This document shows, in pieces, positions 15,199 to 23,005 of a DNA stretch of 34,525 bases. A program made the translations under genes and the position numbers. Source of the stretch: Alicyclobacillus kakegawensis NBRC 103104 (GTDB lineage Bacteria; Bacillota; Bacilli; Alicyclobacillales; Alicyclobacillaceae); NCBI RefSeq assembly GCF_001552655.1, contig NZ_BCRP01000024.1, positions 1 to 34,525 on the forward strand, read 5' to 3'. The notes beneath the pieces are model-generated. The model saw only the letters and a list, made by a program, of their open reading frames with translations, searched no databases and was not told the origin of the DNA. The first letter of the stretch is position 1, and the number at the start of each line of letters is the position of its first letter.

Positions 15199-15997
15199 TT
15201 TTCACCAACCCCCATACAAAGAGCATGACATCCAGGATGAACGGACTGACAAAAAACAACATGAACTTCATGTACACAGCCGTTTTCGTGTTACGTTGCT
15301 TGCTCCCAAGACGCAGAGCATCTTCATGATTGATCTCCGAAATCGCCTGATTTAGGGTCTCGGAAATCTCGGCCCCGTGCTTAGCGCCTTGTTTGAGCGC
15401 TTTCGCCACCACCTCCAATTCCTCACTCGGAGACTGCTGTGCAACAACCTGCATAGCCTCCTCGAACGTCATCTGGCTCATCAGAGATCGGGCATCGTGG
15501 ACAATGCGACGTAGGTGACCTTTGAGGTAGCTTTCCACCAGACGCAAGGCCTGTACATTGCTTAATCCGGCGTTGACATAGATTTTTAGCAGCAGAATCA
15601 TCAACCGCATTTCCGCCGCGATGCTCTTTGCCACCGCCTTGGCCTTGGCCCGAACCTGCAAAACCGGGTACAAGAACGCGATGATCCCTAACAGCAGGGC
15701 CAGCAGCCAGCTTCCTGTGAACACCCGGATGACTGCAACTGTACCCACACCGAACAGCCACTGTTGTTGTTCGAGTCTCTCCGGGGTACGCTTGGAACCA
15801 GCCTGTGCAAGCCAACGGGCATAGCGGGGATGGAACCACGCCAAAGGCCATTTCCTGGGCCGATCCCGAGCCCGGCCGCGGGCTTCAAACGCATCCCGGG
15901 TTCTTCTCTGCATGCGCCGGCGTTGCCATTGGTTCTCCCACAGCCACAACAGCCCGGCTGCGAAGATCAGCACTCCCACCAAAATCGCCGTCTGCAG
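15179..15997 (-). CDS. tadC: TadC-like inner-membrane platform protein (T2SSF)
   Basis: The 272-aa protein has an N-terminal transmembrane segment (LVGVLIFAAGLLWLW), a cytoplasmic T2SSF/GspF helical domain (about 130-235: AKSIAAEMRLMILLLKIYVNAGLSNVQAL...AISEINHEDALRLG) and a C-terminal transmembrane hairpin. It pairs with TadB to form the pilus platform. The reading frame has no ATG at the start. CTG at 15997 has AAAGGAGGG 7 nt upstream; TTG at 15982 is the next candidate but too far from it. It is the first gene after box 3 and is followed at once by pilin 1. Confidence 0.88.
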   Translation of the reverse strand: MQTAILVGVLIFAAGLLWLWENQWQRRRMQRRTRDAFEARGRARDRPRKWPLAWFHPRYARWLAQAGSKRTPERLEQQQWLFGVGTVAVIRVFTGSWLLALLLGIIAFLYPVLQVRAKAKAVAKSIAAEMRLMILLLKIYVNAGLSNVQALRLVESYLKGHLRRIVHDARSLMSQMTFEEAMQVVAQQSPSEELEVVAKALKQGAKHGAEISETLNQAISEINHEDALRLGSKQRNTKTAVYMKFMLFFVSPFILDVMLFVWGLVKNAAGQM

Positions 15998-16066
15998 GAC
16001 ATATCCCTCCTTTCATCTGCGTCAAGACTTCACGTCTCCAGCGTCTCAGAAATTCAGCGCAAAAAA

Positions 16067-16083
16067 ATGCAATTTCGATGCAA
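16067..16083 (-). promoter_or_regulatory. Box 3: direct-repeat regulatory site
   Basis: Minus-strand TTGCATCGAAATTGCAT with a following T-run. The half-sites are exact and 11 bp apart. It starts one base after the tadB stop codon and precedes the tadC/pilin block. Confidence 0.75.
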
Positions 16084-16084
16084 C

Positions 16085-16978
16085 CTATCCGTCGAGATTG
16101 GTCGTTTTCGCCACTTGGGAGACCCCGACAAACGACGAGATCAGTGTGATGAAAAGACCAATTTGCATGATCCCGTGGATGTGCAGAGGCCGGTAGCCCA
16201 CTGTGGCCACCGCGACAATGGCGAGAAATAATCCAATGGCTATCAATCGATAGATAGATATCTCCGAAAGGATCGCATTTTGCGTCTGTATTTTTTCGGC
16301 TAATGCTTGTCTGGTATCTCGCCACAGGTCCGGAAGTGAAGCATTATAACGTTGACCTTCATACGTGAGCACCGCCAAGGTTTCAAATTCAGGAATGTGC
16401 AATTCTTGCGCCCGAATCATCATCGCTTTTGCCACACTCATGTCTCCCGGCGCCCTTCCCAGCTCGTTGATATACTTAAACTCGCGACGGATCATGGGGG
16501 ATGTCGTTTCTCGCTCGATCTCCTCACAGGCGTCCTCAATGGAACCTGTGTGCAGGACGTGGATACCTGGGTTTATGACATCCATCAAGAGACGCTTCCG
16601 CAAATTGACCACATAGCGATTGGACAATTCCGCCACAATCTGACGAGGCAAAAGCACGAGAAGGACGACCATTGTAAGTCCCAACCATAGGGGCACTCCA
16701 AAAGCCAGACGGCTGATCCCGATGAACACCAGTCCTGCGATGGGTACGTAGCGCGCGTAACGGTAGACGTCCACCTTCAGGCCAATGCGATTCAGATCGG
16801 TTTGAAGAGTGGTGAGGTACCGTTGCCAAAAGGAAGTCTTTTTCTGAACCTGAAGCAAGTCCCCGAAGAACTGTCGCGTACGAAGCAGGACTGCACGCTT
16901 CTCTGCAGCTCTTGCGCCCCACCAAAACACGCCAGACAAAAAGATTAGGGCTCCCACTGCCAGCGCCGTCGGCACCAT
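16085..16978 (-). CDS. tadB: TadB-like inner-membrane platform protein (T2SSF)
   Basis: The protein is about 297 aa. An N-terminal transmembrane segment (VPTALAVGALIFLSGVFWW) is followed by two hydrophobic stretches near 85-120. A T2SSF domain follows (about 130-250: LSNRYVVNLRKRLLMDVINPGIHVLHTGSIEDACEEI...MMIRAQELHIPEFETLAVL), then a C-terminal transmembrane pair (YRLIAIGLFLAIVAVATV). It forms the platform with TadC and meets the CpaF ATPase. The ATG at 16978 has GGGAGGT about 5 nt upstream. The gene lies 17 nt after cpaF, as in canonical tadA-tadB-tadC order. Confidence 0.88.
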   Translation of the reverse strand: MVPTALAVGALIFLSGVFWWGARAAEKRAVLLRTRQFFGDLLQVQKKTSFWQRYLTTLQTDLNRIGLKVDVYRYARYVPIAGLVFIGISRLAFGVPLWLGLTMVVLLVLLPRQIVAELSNRYVVNLRKRLLMDVINPGIHVLHTGSIEDACEEIERETTSPMIRREFKYINELGRAPGDMSVAKAMMIRAQELHIPEFETLAVLTYEGQRYNASLPDLWRDTRQALAEKIQTQNAILSEISIYRLIAIGLFLAIVAVATVGYRPLHIHGIMQIGLFITLISSFVGVSQVAKTTNLDG

Positions 16979-16994
16979 GAACACCTCCCTTCGG

Positions 16995-18461
16995 TTAAAA
17001 GTCTTCTTCTCCCGGTTCTAACAAGCTCTCCGGGATATCGATCCCGTATTTGTACGCGCGGTCCAGCATTCGGTCAGACAGCCCGTGAAACACCACTTTC
17101 CGAGTTCGGTACTGGCGCTCAAATACCGGCCGCCAGTACACACGGTTGATATCCGCCTCCTCGACTTCGCCAATGGTTGTCACGAGCCGTCTCGCCTGCA
17201 CCGACCCGTCGGGGTGCTTGGTCTTGACCAGCTCGACCGAAATCAACTGCTGAAAGGAGGCTACAAAAAGGTCCAGCGCTCGCTCGTATTTGGGGTTTTC
17301 CCCAGAGGACATGAGCATGTTCACGTACACCTGGATCATCTTCTCAGGACTCGTTGCATGAATCGTGGAAGAAAACAGCCCAGACGTCATCATGGCCACA
17401 TCCGTCGCCCGCATCGCCGCCGGGCCGTCTCTCATCTCGCCGACAATGGCGTTCTGCGGATTCATGCGCTTGAGGTCAAACAAGTTGCGCTCGATCGTAA
17501 TCTCGCCCTTGCCTTCCCCATTGGCCTCTTGAGTCCACATACGCCCGTAAAAGCCGCCGAGCACCTTGGCATCCGGCGTATCCTCCAATACCCAAGTCAG
17601 TTCGTCCTGCGGAATGTAAGCCATCATCGCGTTTTGCAAGGTTGACTTGCCTGTTCCGGTGGTGCCACCCACCAAGAAGGAATCCCGAACCTGAGGGATC
17701 AGCGCGAGGTAATCCCGCATCCGGGGCGTAAACATACCGGTCTGTTGAAGCTCGTCGAGCGTCCAAGGATGTCCGAAACGCCGAATCACGAGAATGGGTT
17801 CGTTGCGAAACAGCACGTACTCGCCGTCGCACCAGGTGGAAAACCCACAGGCCTTGTCCCGGTAGAAAATCCGGGACCCGTCCGGGAAAATCGCGTTGAC
17901 GCTGGGTGCTGACAGATCGAGCTGGAAGTCCGCCCCCAGTTTGCGTTCTACGTAACGGCGCAGGTCTTCGGCGGTTTTGAAGTGTACGCGATTCCCCCGG
18001 GCATCCACCAGCCACTTGTTTTGACCGTTCTCCTGGTACAGCACTCCGTAGGTACCAAACACCCATATATCGGTAACGTCCGTGTTGTGTTCGTCCATCA
18101 CGGGCTGCAAGATCCCGTGATGGTACATCTGAAGGATGACTGCTTCAATGGCGTCGTGGGCCTTCACCGGTAGGCGCTCCACGTCACCCTGCTGAATCGC
18201 CTTGGTCAACCGGGCCCGCATCTCATCCTCACTCGGATTGGTCCGCAGGTAATCCAGGTCTCGATAGGCGTACTCCAGCAGAATTTCCTGTTGACGCTCC
18301 AACAGTGAGGCCAGGTCCTGGTGGCCGTTTTTGCTAGACTGATAGTGCTCACGAATGGTTCTCGCCTGTTCAATACGCTTGTCCAGTTCAACGGGATTGT
18401 TTCGGCGCAGTTCAGCTAAGAGGTCAGGCTCTTGATCTTTTCTCCAAGCGCTACTGCTCAA
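16995..18461 (-). CDS. cpaF: CpaF/TadA pilus assembly ATPase
   Basis: The 488-aa protein is a GspE/VirB11-superfamily hexameric motor: Walker A GGTTGTGKST near residue 265, acidic box EDTPDAKV near 293, Walker B IVGEMRDG near 340 and histidine box STIHATSPEK near 368. It powers extension (and in Tad systems also retraction) of the pilus. The TTG start overlaps the cpaB stop by 4 nt (TTGA), with GGGAGGTG 7 nt upstream. The N-terminal 100 residues are helical, as in TadA. It is the only pilus motor in the window. Confidence 0.95.
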   Translation of the reverse strand: MSSSAWRKDQEPDLLAELRRNNPVELDKRIEQARTIREHYQSSKNGHQDLASLLERQQEILLEYAYRDLDYLRTNPSEDEMRARLTKAIQQGDVERLPVKAHDAIEAVILQMYHHGILQPVMDEHNTDVTDIWVFGTYGVLYQENGQNKWLVDARGNRVHFKTAEDLRRYVERKLGADFQLDLSAPSVNAIFPDGSRIFYRDKACGFSTWCDGEYVLFRNEPILVIRRFGHPWTLDELQQTGMFTPRMRDYLALIPQVRDSFLVGGTTGTGKSTLQNAMMAYIPQDELTWVLEDTPDAKVLGGFYGRMWTQEANGEGKGEITIERNLFDLKRMNPQNAIVGEMRDGPAAMRATDVAMMTSGLFSSTIHATSPEKMIQVYVNMLMSSGENPKYERALDLFVASFQQLISVELVKTKHPDGSVQARRLVTTIGEVEEADINRVYWRPVFERQYRTRKVVFHGLSDRMLDRAYKYGIDIPESLLEPGEEDF

Positions 18462-19300
18462 TGTGTTGCACCTCCCGCACTGGCATTCGACGGATTGGAC
18501 GTATTCGAGCTTGACAACGTTTGACTCGTCGCTTGGCTCGATGTCTGGCCTGTTGTGTTGGTTGTTCCATCGTCCTCTGGCGAGATTGAAGACGAAGAGC
18601 TACCAGCCCCTGTAGTGGATGATGTATTTGTCGTAGCTTCCGCGTTTGCCGTACTGCTATTGGCTGAGTTGCCTTTCTGATGTTGAGAAACCATCAGCAC
18701 CTGTACACTCCCTCCCGATATGGCTTGTTCCATGGCCATGTACTGGGATTGGGAGATGGTCATGATGAGCATCTCGTTTTGATTCTGGTTGTTGCTTGTA
18801 CCAGAATTGTTCACCGTCTGGTTATAACCGGTGTTCGAGAGCACATGTACGTGGTCTGCATGTAGCACACTGCCATTGGGACCGGGTGCTGCCAAATCTA
18901 CGTAAGTCCCGGGTGCGACGTAGGAATCTATCGAGCCAGGCTTGTAGGATAGGCCAAATGTGACCTGGCCGGGTTGAGATGTGGCATCCACCATTCCCTG
19001 CATCGAATTCGCCTGGCTAAACATCCCCATCCGCACTTGTGACCCCGCCAAAATCCCCAGTGTAGTCATGCGTCCGTTCACCTGGCTGGCTGTGTGGACC
19101 GCGTCTGAGGACACAGCAGCTGCTGGAATGTACTGGACGGAAAAGTCCTTCGAAGTGACAAAACTGTAAGGCGCGATGTTATGTGTCGCCACGAGCACCG
19201 GTTCCGTTCGCTGTGCGCGATACACTGCGAAACTGCCGGTGGCCGCCGCAGCGGCCAGTAAGACCACGGCGGCCATGCGCATAACTTTCGGTTGATTCAA
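18458..19300 (-). CDS. cpaB: CpaB/RcpC-like pilus assembly protein (SAF domain)
   Basis: The 280-aa protein has an N-terminal transmembrane anchor (AAVVLLAAAAATGSFAVY) and a SAF-like beta-clip: VLVATHNIAPYSFVTSKDF...GILAGSQVRMGMF (about 33-95). The CpaB core follows (VTFGLSYKPGSIDSYVAPGTYVDL...VHVLSNTGY). A C-terminal low-complexity tail, about residues 205-280, is made of Ser/Thr/Asn/Gly/Gln. CpaB is an envelope-side assembly factor. In Gram-negatives it works with the secretin, so its role here must be different, possibly cell-wall or polysaccharide binding. The start is TTG with AAAGGAG about 10 nt upstream. Confidence 0.85.
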   Translation of the reverse strand: MNQPKVMRMAAVVLLAAAAATGSFAVYRAQRTEPVLVATHNIAPYSFVTSKDFSVQYIPAAAVSSDAVHTASQVNGRMTTLGILAGSQVRMGMFSQANSMQGMVDATSQPGQVTFGLSYKPGSIDSYVAPGTYVDLAAPGPNGSVLHADHVHVLSNTGYNQTVNNSGTSNNQNQNEMLIMTISQSQYMAMEQAISGGSVQVLMVSQHQKGNSANSSTANAEATTNTSSTTGAGSSSSSISPEDDGTTNTTGQTSSQATSQTLSSSNTSNPSNASAGGATH

Positions 19301-19340
19301 GCTGTGTCATCTCCTTTCTCACCGCTCCCAGACCTATAGA

Positions 19341-20945
19341 TCAGGAGTGGACAATCTTAGCGGTCTTTTTCCCGCCCCCAAACAAACGCGCAAAAAATCC
19401 ACCACGCCGCTTTTCGAGACCTTGTGCAAGGACGGGGACGTTACGAGCCACATCTCGCAGTTCGGCTAATTGCGTGTCGAACCATGGAATTACCGTCTTG
19501 GTATACTCGGCATTTCTCTTCTCCAGCACAATGGGCTTGTGATTTTCCCGATATTCGTAGAATCGCTGGTCCTCTGGAATGATGAGGGATAGGGGCATAT
19601 TCAACTGGCGGCTGATCTCCTCCATTTCTACGTCCCGGTTCTTGCCCAGATATGCGCGGCTAATGATCACACGAATCCGCTCTCGAGGCACTCCAATCCG
19701 CATGGCCGGATTGGTAATCAGGTCCAACGTGGCCTTGTAGTGCGGATACTGTGCCGCATCATGCAAGCCAATGAGAATCAACCGATCGGCTTCCTGCATC
19801 ATAGTGACAATGGGATCCGCCCACATGGCTGGCATATCCACAAGAATGAGATCGAAGTACGGCGCCGTCTGATTGAGAATCCACGACAGAACCTCTGTCG
19901 ATATGACCGATACCTTGGCCGCAGCTGCAATGAGAGAGAACCCGAAGACTGGATGACGCTCCACACTGTCTAAGACCGCCCGCTCCGTGAGATTCGCGTC
20001 CGGATTCTGCTCCATCAGGTGCTGCCAGTGCGCAACGTTCAGTTCACCCTGGGCATCAGCCAAAGTGCCAAATACTCCGTTCGGATCTAGATCTACAACC
20101 AATACCGAGAACCCCTGTTTTGCGGCGTACGAGGCAAAGTTGAACACAAACCCCGTTTTTCCCGCACCGCCTCCCGTGTTACGTAATGGGCCAACGGCGA
20201 AAATGCGCGCCCGCCGGCTACGGCCACCACGAGTCTCTTGCCGAACAGTGGGGCGCGGCGACGGAGATGGATCTGGAGTTGAAGGTTTCGAGGGCTCCGG
20301 TGGCAACGAGGGAACCGGCGAACCCGATGGAGTTGAGAAATACGCCGATGCTGCTGACACGGTAGAAGCCGGAGAAGTGGTTCCCTCTGTCTTGACCTGC
20401 GTCAATGCCGGGGCGGACCTTCGTGAGAGTGTCATGGCCGGTTTCGGTTTTGGAGTCCCCGAGCTTTCTGCGAGGGGCTTCCCTGGCGAGCGCAGGGACA
20501 GAGCGGGACGGGTGAACGCTTTTCTGGCGCTGGAAACCCTCGTCGTTTCAGGGCCTCGTTCCACAGACAGGTTCGGGTCCGCCTGTACAGAGGCAGACAT
20601 CTCTTCCGAAGGCAATGCCTCTCTCGGTTCGTCTTGCGGCTCCCGTTTTTCCGCCTGTTCCCTCAGAAAGTCCAGCAACTGCGCGTCGGAAATCATATCT
20701 CGAACCCGCGAAAAACGCCGCCGCAGCTGCAGGGTTACACGCTTGGCCACGACACAGATAGGAATCCCCCATTCTTCCTGCAGCTCCCGCACAACATCTG
20801 GACCCTGTCCTTCATCTACTATCACCAAATCCGGGTGAATACCCGCGAGTTCCAATAGGGAGCGATAGTGCTCAGGACGATAAGAGGCAAGCATCTCAAG
20901 TCGCTCCTGAGCCGACAGGGAATTATCCAGCAACACGATCTGCAA
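19341..20945 (-). CDS. cpaE: CpaE/TadZ-like ParA-family ATPase with long disordered linker
   Basis: The protein is about 534 aa. I chose TTG at 20945, because GGAGGT lies 6 nt upstream. The order is: a degenerate receiver-like domain (QIVLLDNS, DLVIVDEGQ; about 1-100); a long Pro/Ser/Thr/Arg-rich linker (about 105-245); then a MinD/ParA ATPase (about 248-500) with deviant Walker A NTGGGAGKTGF near 260 and VLVVDLDPNGVFG. The basic C-terminus ends GLEKRRGGFFARLFGGGKK, a likely amphipathic membrane-targeting helix. TadZ/CpaE places the pilus machine in the cell. The gene overlaps the upstream paralogue by 23 nt. Confidence 0.85.
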   Translation of the reverse strand: MQIVLLDNSLSAQERLEMLASYRPEHYRSLLELAGIHPDLVIVDEGQGPDVVRELQEEWGIPICVVAKRVTLQLRRRFSRVRDMISDAQLLDFLREQAEKREPQDEPREALPSEEMSASVQADPNLSVERGPETTRVSSARKAFTRPALSLRSPGKPLAESSGTPKPKPAMTLSRRSAPALTQVKTEGTTSPASTVSAASAYFSTPSGSPVPSLPPEPSKPSTPDPSPSPRPTVRQETRGGRSRRARIFAVGPLRNTGGGAGKTGFVFNFASYAAKQGFSVLVVDLDPNGVFGTLADAQGELNVAHWQHLMEQNPDANLTERAVLDSVERHPVFGFSLIAAAAKVSVISTEVLSWILNQTAPYFDLILVDMPAMWADPIVTMMQEADRLILIGLHDAAQYPHYKATLDLITNPAMRIGVPRERIRVIISRAYLGKNRDVEMEEISRQLNMPLSLIIPEDQRFYEYRENHKPIVLEKRNAEYTKTVIPWFDTQLAELRDVARNVPVLAQGLEKRRGGFFARLFGGGKKTAKIVHS

Positions 20946-22041
20946 AGTCTCCACCTCCAAGCAAAGCATCTTTTAAGCGCTCCATGGCAGAACGAACCGG
21001 TTCGGAGAAAGTCAAGACCGGAAGACCCTGGGCCACAGCTGCGCACTGCTCTTCCTCGTAGGGCACAAACACCAACTTCGCTTCTGGCCAGAAGACTCGA
21101 AACTCGTCTTCATCAAAGGGGAGACGCTTGGGCGTTTGGTTAATCACGACCACGTCCGCCGGCACGCCCTCCAAGTACCGGCAACGGTGAATATCCGCCG
21201 TGGTCACCAGCACCCGCAGAGTCTCTGTGGCAAACTCGTGATCGAGAGTGGACAGATAATCCTGCAAACCCATATCCATGACCACCGGGTCAACAAACCG
21301 GGCCGCTGCCGCCGCCACCTCACGCAGATCCACCGTCTCATCTCCAAACGGATTGCGGGTGTACACGGCCAAATCTTCGCGAAGTAAAGCGGGCTTCAAA
21401 GGAGAAATCAGCGAAGCCGCTTCTTCCTCGTTCTCGGCACAAAGCCAGGTTGTGAGCGCCGGCCGGAGTCCGGCTTCCACATAGTTCACCGCTGCCGATT
21501 GAGCCAAGGTACTGGCAAGGTTCAGTCCTACGAACGTCGTCCCGCACCCAGGTGCGCCCGATATCACGATGCAACGAGGACATCCAGGGCCTTGACCTGA
21601 AGATGGGTGAACCGGAGCCTCCATGATCGTTTCGGCTACGGATTCGGAGGACGTTTGAACAGCCTTCACGTTCGCCTGCCAGGTCGATAGGCATTCCGTG
21701 AGCCACTCCTCCAGTTCTTTGGGGTCTAATTCCTCACGGAAAAAGGTCTGCACGCCTAGACCTTCTAAGGTTTCTAAGAAGCTCAGATATCCACGAGGCG
21801 TTCCCAGGTACAACAAGTGCAGGCCGGTACTCACGAGACCTTGAATTTGCTCAATAATGTCGTTATCCGTCTGTTGTTCTGAAAAACGGTTATCGGATAG
21901 AATCGCCGCGTGTTCAGACAATCCCGTCAGCGGAAGGGTCGCGAGATCATCTGCAGTACCTAGCTCCAACTGAAAACTTTCGGCCAAAGGCGCGAGAAAC
22001 TCCTCAAATCCATCAATGCCACTCAAGTCGAATAAGGTCAT
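20923..22041 (-). CDS. Second CpaE/TadZ-like protein with degenerate P-loop
   Basis: The 372-aa protein has an N-terminal receiver-like half (about 1-120) and a ParA/MinD-like C-terminal half starting CIVISGAPGCGTTFVGLNLAS (162-169). The Walker A lysine is replaced: GCGTT instead of GxGKT. Later strands (VVINQTPKRLPF) fit the fold. It is probably a non-hydrolysing partner of the next-gene CpaE. The gene overlaps the upstream gene (TGATG) and the downstream one by 23 nt, so all three are translated together. Family name by fold and position, moderately sure. Confidence 0.72.
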   Translation of the reverse strand: MTLFDLSGIDGFEEFLAPLAESFQLELGTADDLATLPLTGLSEHAAILSDNRFSEQQTDNDIIEQIQGLVSTGLHLLYLGTPRGYLSFLETLEGLGVQTFFREELDPKELEEWLTECLSTWQANVKAVQTSSESVAETIMEAPVHPSSGQGPGCPRCIVISGAPGCGTTFVGLNLASTLAQSAAVNYVEAGLRPALTTWLCAENEEEAASLISPLKPALLREDLAVYTRNPFGDETVDLREVAAAAARFVDPVVMDMGLQDYLSTLDHEFATETLRVLVTTADIHRCRYLEGVPADVVVINQTPKRLPFDEDEFRVFWPEAKLVFVPYEEEQCAAVAQGLPVLTFSEPVRSAMERLKDALLGGGDFADRVAG

Positions 22042-22736
22042 CAGTCCGCCTCCTCTCGTAAACTGGCCTGCAGCAGACGCCTGGCACCTTCACTGCGTCC
22101 GCGAAATAAAAAGTATCCTTCGTCTTCCTCCAAATCCTCGACGTCTACGTCGCTCAAGTGATTCAATCGAACCCATTCGTTCCATGCGTCGTCGTTCGGT
22201 ACACCCGCCAACACAATTTGGGTGTCATAGAAGCTTGACATTCTATCCCATTGAAGCGGCTGAAAACGGTCGGCGATGAGCCACACGCCGTTCTCACGCA
22301 TGCGCTCCAGAGCGCTCTGCAAAGCGTGTTTTTCTGCGTCGGTCAGAACCCGCACGTCTCCTAGATGCACCAGAACTACATGCGGAAACCTGGATGTCTT
22401 TTTGAACACATAAATCAGGTCCAAGGTTTCCAGAAGATGACTCAGCGACGGAACTCGTACTGTGATTGGTACACGCAAGTTAGCCATGGCATTCAATTCA
22501 ACCATCGACCATTTCCCGCCCAAAAGATGGGGTGGGCCAAGATCCGAGCCTTCACTCAGGTCGAGCAGAACGAATTTCCATCCCAGCCGAGCAAACATCT
22601 CAATCTGCTTCCGAACCCACACGATTTTGTATGGATTGGATTGCGGTGCTACAAGAAGCAGATTTTCGCCTTTGGCGTGGCGATAATGCAGCTCTATCGC
22701 CTGCATCACAGGTGAATAACACTCGTGAGATATCAT
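22041..22736 (-). CDS. Unknown protein at the head of the cpaE-cpaB-cpaF block
   Basis: The protein is 231 aa. I chose ATG 22736 (GGAGAGG 7 nt upstream), because the frame above it, to 22865, is only the translated regulatory box and leader. It looks like an alpha/beta protein: ENLLLVAPQSNPYKIVWVRKQIEMF, then WKFVLLDLSEGSDLG, then FPHVVLVHLGDVRVL and GVWLIADRFQPLQWDRM. The strand order recalls a RecA-like fold without a P-loop. A very acidic region (VDVEDLEEDEGYF) precedes the C-terminus. It overlaps the next gene (TGATG). I do not recognise the family. Confidence 0.65.
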   Translation of the reverse strand: MISHECYSPVMQAIELHYRHAKGENLLLVAPQSNPYKIVWVRKQIEMFARLGWKFVLLDLSEGSDLGPPHLLGGKWSMVELNAMANLRVPITVRVPSLSHLLETLDLIYVFKKTSRFPHVVLVHLGDVRVLTDAEKHALQSALERMRENGVWLIADRFQPLQWDRMSSFYDTQIVLAGVPNDDAWNEWVRLNHLSDVDVEDLEEDEGYFLFRGRSEGARRLLQASLREEAD

Positions 22737-22774
22737 GTTGGTTCCTCTCCTTCGGAGGACTGCAATATCATGCG
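22736..22774 (-). other. Possible leader peptide ORF between box 4 and the first gene
   Basis: On the minus strand a 12-codon ORF (MILQSSEGEEPT) starts at about 22771 with AAAGAGGGGG 9 nt upstream. It ends in TGA that overlaps the ATG of the 231-aa gene (ACATGA). This would couple translation of the two. Similar very short ORFs follow boxes 1, 3 and 5, so a shared design is possible but may be chance. Confidence 0.35.
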
Positions 22775-22849
22775 TGTATTCCCCCTCTTTGAACTCGTCA
22801 TTCGTTTTGCGATGCATCTCCAGCATGTCAAACATCGGGCGTGAAAAAA

Positions 22850-22866
22850 TGCAAAAACGATGCAAT
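22850..22866 (-). promoter_or_regulatory. Box 4: direct-repeat regulatory site
   Basis: Minus-strand TTGCATCGTTTTTGCAT, identical to box 1, with a T-run after it. It lies downstream of the terminator at 22967-23001 and about 115 bp before the first ATG of the cpaE-cpaB-cpaF-tadB block. Confidence 0.75.
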
Positions 22867-22959
22867 GTGAAAGGAGCTCGTTTACGAGCAAACAGAAGGA
22901 AGGCGGCATAAAGACGAAGGGAAGTAGGAATATTGGAACGTACAGTTCAAGAAGAAAAT

Positions 22960-23001
22960 AGAGGATGAGCGGGCGATGTTGACTTGTGGAAAAACCCGCT
23001 C
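22960..23001 (-). terminator. Terminator after the coiled-coil/lysozyme-like gene
   Basis: A 7-bp stem GAGCGGG/CCCGCTC (22995-23001 with 22967-22973) is followed on the minus strand by a T-rich ATCCTCTATTTTCTTCTT. It sits 5 nt past the stop at 23006. Confidence 0.6.
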
Positions 23002-23005
23002 AAGA

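Noticed and set aside
20000-20858. Long plus-strand ORF (283 aa) opposite cpaE
   Set aside because: It is a shadow of the Pro/Ser-rich linker coding region; no ribosome binding site and unlikely composition.
22737-22865. N-terminal extension of the 231-aa protein to 22865
   Set aside because: It also translates the box (LHRFCIF-type text); a good ATG with ribosome binding site lies at 22736.
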